Assembly (NCBI GenBank): GCA_032173965.1
Contig: CM063289.1
Coordinates: 30,298,690 to 30,362,689, forward strand
Direction: 5' to 3'
DNA from: Sitta carolinensis
Taxonomy: Eukaryota; Chordata; Aves; Passeriformes; Sittidae
DNA: 64,000 nt
This document shows, in pieces, positions 11,701-29,000 of this stretch. The notes under the pieces are model-generated. The model did no database searches and was not told the DNA's origin. It saw only the letters and a list, made by a program, of their open reading frames with translations. The position numbers and the translations under genes are program-made. Position 1 is the stretch's first letter; every line of letters begins with the position of its first letter.

Positions 11701-13640
11701 TTTGGCAGTGACAGCTATGCCATGGTAAGGGGGGCACCAGGGCTTGGGGACACAGCTGCCACCCTGCTCAAGGTGACATTTCTAAATGCATTTCTAAAGC
11801 ACAGCTGGGCAACTCCAGCTCTGAACTAAGAGTTAAATAAGAAATTCCACAGGGTGTGTGGTTGCTGAAGAGTCAACGTGGGAGAATTAAACCTGGAAGT
11901 GTTTGGAATTCCAAATGAAATGTTAAAATAGAAGTGCTGGAGGCAGTGGGGAGGTGGTGGTTCCTAGCACTGGGTGTCTGTCCCACAAACCCACCTGGGT
12001 TCCACTCTGCCCTGCCCTTGGTTGTTTCACCCACAGACACCTGGTGTGATTCAGCTCAGTGGGTTTGGTCTGTTCCTTGCAGTGTGGGAGATCCTTCAGT
12101 CCAAACTTTCTCTTCCTGTGGCCCAATGCAAGAGTTGCTCTTGTGGATTCTCAACATCTCCCCTCAGCTGGGGACTGGACAGGAGAGGAACTGGAGCTGA
12201 AGCAGCTGAAGGCAAAGTAAGGACATTCAGTATAAACCTCTCAGGGGTTTCACTGTTCAATTACCTACTTGTGGTCATCTTACAGAGCAACACACATCCC
12301 AGCTAACAAAACAAACATGCATCTACTGCAAAAATATTTCAGATTTCTACATAATTCTGTGTCTTTCTGTCATGGTCTTCCCATTTCTGCAGAATGGTTA
12401 ACTCTGGAACTTGCTGCTTTCTGATTAATTTGAACAGCAGTGCTGCCCTTTCTCTTCAGATGGTTGGATTTGCTTTTTTTATCTGTAATTTTTTTTCACT
12501 GCTCTGCTGTTTCTATTGTGCTTTTAAAAATTTTTAATTGTGCTTTTTATTGCCCTCTCCAGGCTAGAGGAAGAGAGCAGTGCCTTTTACTCCACTTCCA
12601 GGCTCTGGGATGATGGGATTATCCTACCTCAAGACACCAGGAAGGTGGGGTTTCCTTTTAGGCCATTTTATTCTCCAGTCTCCCCTTGGGTGAACATGAC
12701 TCACTCAGGGTCCAGACCTGGGGCTCCCACTTCTCACTCCATGGAACTGCTCTCTGTAATTCTCATCCTGTCTCTCCCCCATTATCAAAAAACTTTTTTG
12801 AGTTCATAAAAAACTTTTTTGAGTTTATCAGAAAAGTTTCTCTTGAATTCTGGTTACCTGACCACAGAATTTCCTCACTGAGCCCCTCCTTTGACTTCAC
12901 CATAATTTGAATCTGCATCTGAATCCCTTTTATTCCATATTATTACCCATATCTTCACTCTTTGAAGTTCTCCTTTTGTTTCCATTCTTTTATCCTGGGA
13001 TGTTGCTTTTTGCAATTTTCTCTTCCTGCTTTAAATTTGCTGTGTACAGTTGGGATGCTCCCCTGGTTTTTTATTGATTTGAAACTGGCAGACATCCCTC
13101 CCTCCATTAGGATCTTTCTGAAAACTGCTGCCTTTGTTCTTTCATTTTTCCTTGTTAGATTGTTTATTAGCAATAAAAATCTTCTCTGCACTTCTGAAGT
13201 TTGTTTACTTGAAGATCTCAATCTGTCCTGGTTTCAGCTGGGTTTAAATCACAACACAACCCTTCTAAATATGGTACATATTTATGGAACTATGTGGATG
13301 GTAAATATTTTTGTGGAGTTTGTGGGAACTTTGATAATGAGACAGCACCAAGAAATTTTTTTTAGTCCTAGGGCCTCAAAATTCCCACTTTATGAGCTAC
13401 AAATGAAAATAAGTGAGAGTTGAACTGTTCATTTTACTGTGTTCAGTGTTCCACAAAAAGAAGGAACAAATAAATAAGTGCAGAACTAATGGGTTTTACT
13501 GGGTTTTTTTTGTTGTTTGAGGCTCATTGTTTCTAGTGTTTTTTGTTTTTCATTAGGTGATTGCCCAGTGCTTGGAGATCATGGAGCAGAAGAAGTCCCA
13601 GGCTGTGTCTCCCCATCCCCATCCCATCATCAGGATGTAA
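2747..13640 (+). CDS. MCCC2-like mitochondrial carboxyltransferase, 12 coding exons
   Basis: Coding exons: 2747-3348, 5646-5842, 6733-6911, 7622-7702, 8565-8743, 9465-9657, 10601-10692, 10858-11014, 11602-11724, 12083-12216, 12563-12644 and 13557-13640. All junctions are GT-AG and in phase, giving about 700 residues against 563 in human MCCC2. MCCC2 is the carboxyltransferase subunit of 3-methylcrotonyl-CoA carboxylase (leucine breakdown, mitochondrial matrix). Family signatures include the DATVKGG and [12 protein letters not shown] motifs (exon 3), [17 protein letters not shown] and [14 protein letters not shown] (exon 5), and [17 protein letters not shown] (exon 8). The start [13 protein letters not shown] resembles a basic mitochondrial leader and is followed by a long repeat region. 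The TGFMVG motif of MCCC2 is replaced by TAPQPAG, and the GGEQAANVL segment is replaced and shortened. I read it as a diverged paralogue, not MCCC2 itself. Whether it carboxylates anything is unknown. Confidence 0.85.
2820..3175 (+). repeat. Coding minisatellite encoding QREYR repeats
   Basis: Units of 24 and 33 bp, both multiples of three, encode about ten copies of QREYR. They are separated by spacers such as EHSPI or IQSPARLL. The repeat follows the presumed mitochondrial leader of the MCCC2-like protein and precedes the first stretch resembling MCCC2 (around [15 protein letters not shown]). All three plus frames stay open here because the units preserve frame. Translation is inferred from phase with the downstream exons. 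Confidence 0.85.
3470..3595 (+). mobile_element. CR1 LINE 3' fragment
   Basis: The stretch has the characteristic bird CR1 3' end: a GGAAGTGTCCAAGG segment, TTGGAGCAACCTGG, and GAGGTCCCTTCCAACACAAACC. It lies in the first coding intron of the MCCC2-like gene. Confidence 0.7.
4632..5000 (-). mobile_element. CR1 LINE 3' fragment, reverse orientation
   Basis: It reads on the minus strand as a CR1 3' end: ATGGTTTGGG, then CCCTGGCAGGGACCCCTCCCACTG and GGATCCAGGGGCAGC on the plus strand. A related fragment continues at about 5200-5410. It is intronic in the MCCC2-like gene and creates long spurious open frames. Confidence 0.75.
7777..8295 (-). mobile_element. Solo LTR-like element, copy 1
   Basis: About 515 bp is nearly identical to 51,286-51,805. 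Read on the minus strand it has a late AATAAA followed within about 45 bases by TTTGCCTGAGAGCCCC, the arrangement of an LTR R-U5 region, and its edges resemble TG...CA. No internal retroviral genes adjoin it, so it looks like a solo LTR of an avian endogenous retrovirus. It lies in the intron between exons 4 and 5 of the MCCC2-like gene. Exact edges and target duplication were not resolved. Confidence 0.6.
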
Positions 13641-13712
13641 GTGCAGCCCTCTCAAACCAGAACCCTCCACCAGAACTCTGAGTAAAAGATTTTCTAATTC
13701 TTTGATACCATT

Positions 13713-13718
13713 AATAAA
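13713..13718 (+). terminator. Candidate polyadenylation signal of the MCCC2-like gene
   Basis: AATAAA occurs 73 bases after the stop codon. It is the first canonical signal downstream on the plus strand. Confidence 0.55.
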
Positions 13719-13777
13719 AGTGCTGAACAATTGAAGACAAACAAGAATCCCAGGTTTTAAATCTGCTGGCAGAAACT

Positions 13778-13783
13778 TTTTAT
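13778..13783 (-). terminator. RPE65: Candidate polyadenylation signal of RPE65
   Basis: The minus strand reads AATAAA about 730 bases past the RPE65 stop codon. If used, the RPE65 3' UTR would reach almost to the convergent MCCC2-like transcript end. Confidence 0.4.
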
Positions 13784-14512
13784 TTTCAACAATAGCCTCT
13801 TTTAACATCAGCAGAAAGTTGATTTTGGGAGAAGGAAGGACTGAGCTGAACATCTGTAGGAAGCAAAGTCAGCCCAAGGGGGAACAATTGCTTGATTTTT
13901 TCATGTCCATGTTTTAACACAAAATCCAGAAATCAAGGAACTGCACTTGGACAAAAGAGAGGGAAAAGAGCAAACCCCCAAGGGAAGGGTGTGCAGTTTG
14001 CAGCCTGGGTGAAGAACAAAACTCTACCTGGCACCCTCTTGGGATTCCCAAAGCAGCTGTGGAAAGGCTCCACTTGGATTGCTCTGAGGATACTGCAGCA
14101 GTGATCAGGATGATGTTTAAATCCCAAACCCTTCAGTTTAGGCAAAAAATTCTCAACCATGTAACAGAGCACAGCCAGTTGTACAGTGTTACCACATGTA
14201 AGAGTGTTGACGTCACTCTCTGCTCTTTCAGCTTCTTTTCACTCTGCTGCAGCTACAAAGTTTAATTTTGCATAAACAAAACCTCTCCACCACCCCAAAC
14301 TTGTGTTTTAACAGGAAATGATACCAAGGGTTGCATTTAAAAAATACCTGATTAACCATTTTGAAGAATCATTGACAAGACTGAACTGCTCGATCTGAGT
14401 TAAGCAGCCCCACAAATACAAAGGGCTGTGGAAGGAATTTGGGTCACCTGTCAGTGGAGACTGCACCTTTTGGGAGCTGGAAGAAGCCCTGGCCAGGTGT
14501 TGCTGCCTGTGC

Positions 14513-20772
<6,260 letters not shown>

Positions 20773-20830
20773 CCTCCCTGCTGAAGGGCCTGAGCCTCCA
20801 GAGCCAAGCACAGAGCCAGGGCTGTGCTGG

Positions 20831-20840
20831 GTATTTATGG
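20831..20840 (-). promoter_or_regulatory. RPE65: TATA-like element of the RPE65 promoter
   Basis: The minus strand reads CCATAAATAC about 60-68 bases upstream of the RPE65 start codon. That spacing suits a TATA box with a short 5' UTR. No CpG island is present, consistent with a tissue-restricted gene. Function is inferred from position. Confidence 0.5.
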
Positions 20841-20849
20841 GGTGCTGAG

Positions 20850-22590
20850 CCCAGCCCCATCCCCAAAGAGCCCCCACCAATGAGAGCACCCTGGGAACAG
20901 AGCCTGCTTTCAGCACCAAAATCCTCCCCGGGCTTTGGGAGCTTTTGTCCTGCTGGTCACACAAAAAGAGGCTTTCAGTGTTTTTCTGAGACCTAAATTC
21001 TTCCCAAGCAGAAGTGATTACAAAGAAAAAAAACAACGCAGGGAGGAGTGAAATGGAGTGTGCTGGAGCTGTGCCAGGAGCTGGCAGCAGCACTCTGCTC
21101 CTCCAGAGCCTCACCCAGGAGAGAGGTGACACTGGGGACACCAGTGGGAAATGCCAGTGGCAAACAGCAAGGAATCTCCTGAGCTGGAGAGACCCACGGG
21201 GATCATCCATCCACCAATGCCATCCCCGAGGTGTCCAAAGGCTCCTGGAGCTCCCTGGGGCCGTGCCCAGCACCCCTGGGGGAAGAATCTGCCCCAAAAT
21301 GCAGCCTGACCCCGGGCACAGGGAGCAGAGATGGGAGCTGCAGCCCCTGAGCTCTCCCCTCAGCAGGAACCAGCCCTGCTAAGAGTCAACATTTAGGAAC
21401 CAACAGTGCTGTGAAGAGCAGTCTCAGAGCTGAACAAGATGTGAGTTTGCTGCTGTGCCCTCCCAGGCAGAGGATGAAGGTGTTTCATCATTCAGGTAGG
21501 AACAGCTCCAGGGATCCAAACAGGGCTGAGGGGACAAAAAGGGAATTAAACTGCCCCTGGTCTGGCTTCTCTCCCTGGTTTTGTTTACTTGCTCCCTCTT
21601 TCAAGGCAGTGTTTCCTCTTGGACAAGGGTTCAGCTAAAACTTCTCCCAGAAAAACCAGGATACTGCACTGACAGCTTGATTGAGGACTCCCATTAACCC
21701 TTTCCATTGAAGAACCATAATTATAATTTCTCTGTTTATTCCCATTTTGGTTAAGTTCTGTCAAAACCTTAGAAGGGAGCATTAAATAACCTGGATCAAG
21801 AAGTGGGAATAATGAGGGCAAGGCCTTTGAAAGCCAAATCCTGGGAAATGTGAGCTTCTCACCTAATAAGTTACTTAACTGGAACACTACATAAACAAAG
21901 CATTTATGCAACCTGCAGTGGGGTAGGAAGCACTGGAAGCAAGTCCAGGCAGGTGCTGAGTGTTGGAGGGGCTTGCTTCCAGAGGTTCCAGGGGAGGAGC
22001 AGCTGCCCCCTGCCCTGAAAACACAAAATTACCCACAGGACACTGAGGCATTGTTAATACAGGGGCAAAACGAGGCTAATTTGGGGTTCTCATCCACAAA
22101 AATCTATTTAAAAAAAGGAGGAAAATGCTATTTTTTGGGGGAGAGAACTGACAGGTTCAGGCTCCCAGATGTACCAAGGAATTCCTGGCAGTGCCCAAGG
22201 CCAGGCTGGAGCAGTGGGAGGGAATTTAAGGTCCCTCCCCACCCAAAGCAGTCTGGGATCTCAGAGCCATGCAGGAGATTAATTATTATTAATTATATAT
22301 TGACCCCAAAATATTCCTGCAGGTTTAAATTCCTATGAGGGAACCTGTAGCTTTATCATAATTAATAAGCAAATCCCTAACTCTGGAAAAATTAAGGAAA
22401 ATCAGTGTATTCTGTTCCCACTTCCTGGATCATCCATCACTCCTGAGAATCACACCAACAGCTCCAAAATGAATTTTCCATGTAAAGCTCAGAAATCCAC
22501 TTCAAGTCTTTTAATATAAATAAATATCCAAAAGCTGATGAGGGATCTACAGATGATATGAACAGAAGCTTTTATGGAGTGAGATAATCA
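20850..22590. other. Intergenic region between RPE65 promoter and DEPDC1 3' end
   Basis: No exon is supported here. A CR1 3' fragment lies near 22180-22270 on the plus strand. The rest is unremarkable moderately AT-rich sequence that may hold RPE65 regulatory elements, but none can be assigned by eye. Confidence 0.5.
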
Positions 22591-22596
22591 TTTATT
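22591..22596 (-). terminator. DEPDC1: Candidate polyadenylation signal of DEPDC1
   Basis: The minus strand reads AATAAA about 465 bases past the DEPDC1 stop codon. Confidence 0.4.
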
Positions 22597-23058
22597 TATG
22601 GTGAACTGGCTCCCCTGCTCCTGAGCTCATAGAAGCTCCTCTGTTTAAAGGCAAACATTTTGAGAATAGAAAAGGCACTTAGGCACAACACACACACACA
22701 CAAAAACTCCAACAAATGGCACAAATTCCTGACCAGACATTTCAAGGTTACAACAAGAGGCAGTCATTAACTTCCCATTAAAAAACATATATAAACTTTT
22801 TTGGTTAACAACAGCTTTACATGTATTTTCACATTTTTTCTACTCCAATATATTGTGATCATTTGTAAACAGATAAATATTTTTCTTTTAGAAGTTATTC
22901 CAAAGAAAAAAACAAAAGGTATTTTGGCACCTTCCAGCACAATGTCCATGTAAACATTTCCTCCTCCTCCAGCACAGCCACCACCAAACTCCTGCAGCAA
23001 CTCCTTTGGTGAATCCCTCAGAATTCCAGCAGGGGGAAAGAGCTCAGGAGTGCTGAAA

Positions 23059-26000
23059 TCAGTACCTGAGGCTGCGAAATTTGGCTTTGCTGAGGCTCAG
23101 CATGGGCTGTTTCAGGGTGGGTTTGTTCTCCAGGAGCAGCGCCTCCGACTCCGTCGTTGGGAACCTGCTCCTGTACAGCTGGGGATATTCCTTCTGGAAC
23201 TGCACACACACAGGAGATAACATGGCAATCCCAAAAATTCCAGCTGGGCCAGGGCATGCTCCATGCCTGCTGGGCTTGCACATTTCTTTCTGGGGTAATG
23301 AAATGTGTTTTTCCCAACAGGGAGCCAAGGCTCAGCCTGTTTTGGAAGGGTTCTCCCAGGAAAGCTGAGCACTGATTCCATGGAAATGAAAATGCCTGGA
23401 GTCAGAGCAGTGATTTGGATATTCTGCCTGTTTCCATGCAAGGCCTCAGGAAGGGATGAAAAACTATAAATACACCTGAGAAGGAGCCAAACCTTCCCAC
23501 TGCTGGATTCACCCACCTTTGTAACTCCTGGTGTAGACACGACTGGGCCCTCACCCCTTTGCCAAGTGCCATGAATTTGGCTTTTCCCAAGAATTCCCAG
23601 CACTTCCCATGCAGAGGGATGTGTCCAGCAGGCCCAGGGCAGTGCCCACCCCTGTGCTGGCACTGCTGAGGGGCAGTGCTGCTCCCTCCAGTGCTGGCAG
23701 CACTTTGGATCGTTTCCTTGCTCCCCTTTCCCCTGCTGCTGTGAATCATTGCTTACTCCTCACTTACTCCAAACATTCATCAACTCTAATGAACCATTCT
23801 TCTTTACACTCAAGTTCTGATGGTCTGGAACCAAACCAAGGTCACTTTTAGAGGCCCAGCAAGTTTCCACAACACCCATGCAAGGCAGGGGCACCAAAGC
23901 CAAGTGGGGCTGCCCTGAAAAGCTGCTTGATCAAATGGGAGTCACAAGACTTGCTTAGGAGATTCCAGGACAAGTACAAAACTATTCCATTGGGCAGAAA
24001 GACTTGCCAAAGGAAAGAAAAAAACCCTCCAGGATTAAATCCTGCCAGAACTGCTGTGTTTTAGCCTTACTATTAGGCAAGATGTTGGTAGGCCAGAGAA
24101 GTGCAAGATAATCTTGAGCACTGTAAATGTTACAAAACACAATGCCAAGGCCACCAAAAGAATGTTTCAGGCTTCTCAACAGAGAGAGTTTGCTCTCTTA
24201 AAACCCAAAATTATTGCTTTTAACACCTGTTGGATGTGAGCCCACCTGTGGTTAATGGTGACTTGGATGGCACCACAGCAATCCAGGCTGCAATTCCATC
24301 AGGAATCACTGAGTGGGGAGCAGGAGCCCCAGCAGAATAATTTGACACTGGGGTTACAGAATAATTTCACACCATTGTTTGAACACCCCTGCTGCCAGTC
24401 AAAGGCTGGATTATTATGGAGTGCTTTGGATTGGAAGGGACCTTAAATCCCATCCCATTCCAAACCCCTGCCATGGGCCCAGACACCTCCCACTGTTCCA
24501 GGGGGTTCCAAACCCACCCAGCCTGGCCTGGGACACTGCAGGGATCCAGGGGCAGCCCCAGGTGCTCTGGCAATTCCAGCCCAGCCCCTCCCAGCCAGGA
24601 ATTCCTGCCCAATCCCATCTCACTCCATCTTCTCCCAGCTCACAGCCATTCCCTGGGTGCTGTCCCCCCAGACTTTGTCCCAGGTCCCTCCCCAGCTCTC
24701 CTGGAGAGCTTTGGAGCTCTGAGCTCTCCCTGGAGCCTCCTCCTGCCCAGGGAGCCCCCCCAGCTCTCCCAGCCTGGCTCCAGAGGATGCAGCATTAAAA
24801 AGCATCTTTAAAATCCCAAGCAGAGCACATGAAGCACTCAGCAGCTCTTGAGCACAATCCTGCTCCTCTCCTGCCCCAGCCCTTCCTTCCCTCACAAAGG
24901 CACTGCAGAAAGCAGATGAAATAAACTCACCTGTTTTAACTTTTTCTTTTTGTCCTTCAAAGAGAGGGTTTTATCCTTGATGATGTTCTCCAGGAGCTCT
25001 GCCACTGCAGCCTGTGAGGTGGAGACCTTTTGTTCTTCAAACTCCTGAGGAGTGATTTGTCTGCAGTAGGAATACGTTGGCAAGATGGCACAAATTTCTT
25101 CTTTTTCCTGTTTGCACTGAAAGAAAAAGGGCTCTGCATGCACTCAACTGAATCTGTACTGTCTGAGTAAGTACCTAATAAACACCCACACCCACTCCCA
25201 AGCTGCAAAACCTATTTAATACCCACACATCCTAAACGTCCTGGCTTTGCATTTTCCCAACTTCAGAAGCAGCAGTTAAACGAATCTGACTGCTCTGGTG
25301 GCACCAACCTGAGCCATGTACTCGAGGTGATCCCTCACAGCAACCTGCAGGTGAGTTGGCACTTGGAAGATTTCCTGCTGATGGTCCATGAGGAAGGAAA
25401 CCAAGCGTGTGGCAAGCAGCTCATCCAGGTCCTGCTCCTCTGCACAGCGCAGCACACAGCGGGAGAACGTCTGGATCAGCTGCAAGAGTTCAGCACAGCT
25501 TCAGTGCACAAAGCTCTGGGACTGGTTTCCCTCCTCTCCACTCTACAGTGGCACAAATCCTCCAGTGCCAACTTCCAAAAAAAAAAAGTCATCGTTGTTC
25601 TCTCATCTGAACTTAATTTCTTTGGAATTGAACAGCGCTTTCAATTAAAAATACCTATTCTAGAAAGGCAGTGGCAAAGGCTGAACCTATACAAAAATGA
25701 ACATACATATCCTAGAGAGGTAGTGGCAAAGGCTAATTAGAAATGAACTACTATCTAGAGGAGTGGAGACGAGCTGAATGTAGAAAAATGAACATACATA
25801 TTCTAGAAAGGCAGTGACAAAGGCTGAACCTATAGAAAAATGAACATACATATTCTAGAAAGGCAGTGGCAAAGGCTTAACCTGTAGAAAAATGAACATA
25901 CATATTCTAGAAAGGCAGTGGCAAAGGCTTAACCTGTAGAAAAATGAACATACATATTCTAGAAAGGCAGTGGCAAAGGCTTAACCTGTAGAAAAATGAA

Positions 26001-29000
26001 CATACATATTCTAGAAAGGCAGTGCAAGCTGACTGTAGAAATGAAAATATTAGAAAGGCAGTGGCAAGGTAACTTGAAAATTACATACAATCTAAAAGGT
26101 GCAAGGTGAAAGAAAATGAACATACATATCCTAGAAAGGGAGTGGCAGACAAACCCATAGAAAAATGAACATCTTTACAGAACTGAAGAATTGTCCTGGG
26201 ATGGTTTGGGCTGCTCCCAGTGTCCAGCCTGGCACTGCCAGGGATCCAGGGGCAGCCCCAGCTGCTCTGGGCACCCTGTGCCAGGGCCCACCACACCTCT
26301 GAATAAATAACTTCTTCCTACCTCTAATCTAAACCTAAACCTTCAATTGGTCACCTTGAGACAAGTGAGGTGATTCAGACCTGCAGAGCCAACCTCACGC
26401 AGACCTCCTGCACACCAAGCCAGGTTTAAACTGCAGTGAGATGAGCTTTAAGCTCCCTCCCAACCCAACAGTCTGGGATTCTAGATGGCAGCTGGGTGAG
26501 CCACCAGCCCGAGGAATCCTCTGCACTGTGCCCCAAGAGCTTTTCCCCTCTCTTACCAAGGACCTGGTGCCCATGGCATGGTGCAGCCGTGGCATGTCCA
26601 CGTTGCCACTGATCCTGGCCATCATCCTCAGCAGCAGCTGCAGCTTCCTGCGCCTCGCCGGGGGCAGCAGCAGGGTGCAGATCTGCAGAGACCCCACGGC
26701 AATCCTCTCCAGGTGAGGCTGCAGGAGATCTGCAGGTGAACCACAAAGACAGCTGGTGTTAAGAGCTGAACCAGCTTCCAGCGTATTTTTACCTCAGTAT
26801 CACAGGTTTCTTATTTTTAAATGTGATTGTTTATGTTTCAGAGAAATCAGCTGTAAGAGAGAAGAGGAAAGTACAGGCCTTTGTTTGTGTGGTCACCTTC
26901 AGCTTCCTTCATTATGGTGCAATTAGCACCACACTACAATTAAAGAATGACACTCATTATTCCTAGAAAATGATTTCCAGACCAGAAAAAGACCTCTCCA
27001 GGAGGCAGGTGTGTGCAGATTCCCTGTCCCCATCGCTCACCTGAGCAGAAAGGCCAACTACTGACACATCGAGCTCATACTCCAAAGATGCCACACACTA
27101 TTATTTGTTAGCAGAGCTCCAGCAGTTTAAACAATTTAGCCAGCAGCTTTTCTTTAACCCCCCCCAAGCCAGGCTCTATGCACAAACCCAGCAAGAGAGG
27201 CAGAGTGAGGGAAGCAGGGATTAGTGAGGCCAGTACCACATGCTGCAGAGCCCTTACTTGTGCCAGCCACCACACAAGGGGAGGGGGGCACAGAGCATCC
27301 TGACAGTTCTGTGCTGCTCCTGCAGAGTCTCTTCTGCATGCTGCTGCCCACCCAGGGGCTGGGTGTCCCCTGGCCCTGAGGAAAAGGCCCTGGCTGCACT
27401 GGGATCTCAGCAGTGCTGATGGCACTGCAGCTCCTGGAGCTGCTCCTGCGCAGCAGGCTCCGGGCACGGCCCTGGCTGCCAGCCCACAGCTCCTGAGCCC
27501 AGGGGGGTGGGGCAGGAGCTCTCCCGGGGCCGTGGCTCTGGCTTGGAGCTGAGCTAGCCCAGCCCAGCTCCACCACCGAGTCCACTTGATGCTCCTCCAG
27601 CAGTTCCCTTCTCGTGGTGGAGCTCACACCGCGGCCCCCGAGGGGGGCACGCCCTCCTTTTGTACACACGCTTGAAGCAGCGGCTCCAATCCTTTCCAAG
27701 GAGTAACATCTTGTCCTAAATGCTCCAGGGGGCTCTTGGCCATTCCTGAATCCTGCAAGGTTCTGGCAGCTCCCTCCTATCAGGTGCCCAGCACTCCCTT
27801 GCTGACGTGGCACTTGGTGCTGCTGCCATTTCTTGCCACGCTGGTTTTGGGCTCTCAGCTCTTCTGAGGAAAATCTCCTGGAAGCTTCTGCTTTCTCCTC
27901 ATCAGGCTCTTTGAGGAGCAGGCTGAGGAGAAGACACTCAGTGGACTTGAAAGAGTTCAAGGGAAGAGTTTTTGAAGGCTGAGGGTCACATTTCTCCTCT
28001 TGGACAGAACGTTTTCCACTGCCCAGATCAGGAATTTGGATGCAGCCACACATAACTATCAGGAAATGAAAGAGATGTTAAGGATGCAAGTGGTATGAAA
28101 ATGAACCAGTTCAGAGAGCTGCTAACTGGGCAGACAGACAACAAAGCTAAGATATTAATTAAGGTATTAATTAAGAAGATTTTAGTTCAGTCCCAAAGCA
28201 ATTTAACAAGGGCATTGCAACCAACATGCAAGAACAAAGACAGGTAACACTGCAAGAGTGAGGAGCAGCCACAGCACGCACATCTTTTAAAGTTCTTGTT
28301 ATTGAAAGTGAGGTTAAACAGCAATTTAAAAGGGAAATCAGGAGGCAGAGCTACCTTTTAATTAGCACTGATACAGAATGGAGCAGTGATGATCTCAGAT
28401 TGGAGCTCCCACACAGATCAGGGGGCCAAGCCCTGCTTTGAATCACACATCTGTCCCCCAGCTGATCTGAACTTAGAGCTTTTCCCTGGCAGTTTCTAAA
28501 TTCATACATACCTAAAATATTAACAAAGAGATCATAGTATTCAAAAGTAAGCAATGGCTCAGCAAGACTGAGGAAATAATCAGCAACTGTTTTGAACACG
28601 TCCCGCTCAAAGCCACTGTAGGTGGCTTGGCTCATGTCATTGTTCCTGGGCCCTGCAAAGAGGGGAAGAAAGGAAATTCACACCAAAAATCCACAATCCC
28701 ATTATAAAAGAAATTCTGAAGATCAGCCGAAATTTATTCTTGTTTCACAAGCAAAGAATCCTGCCAGCAATCCCCAAATATTGTACTTGGCACAATTTGG
28801 AAGCAAAACCAGTGTCAGTGGTTCCAGGTAGCCACTGGAGAGTTGTGCTCAAGTTCTGTCCCACACCAAGAAAATAAAGAAAGAAAAATTTATCTTTGGT
28901 CTTTATAGGTTCCTCAGCAAAATAATAACCAACCTTTAGTGTGTCACTTCATTTCCAAAGCCAGGGAGTTCAAGCTCCTTGAGCAAAAGGAAGCTCAGCA

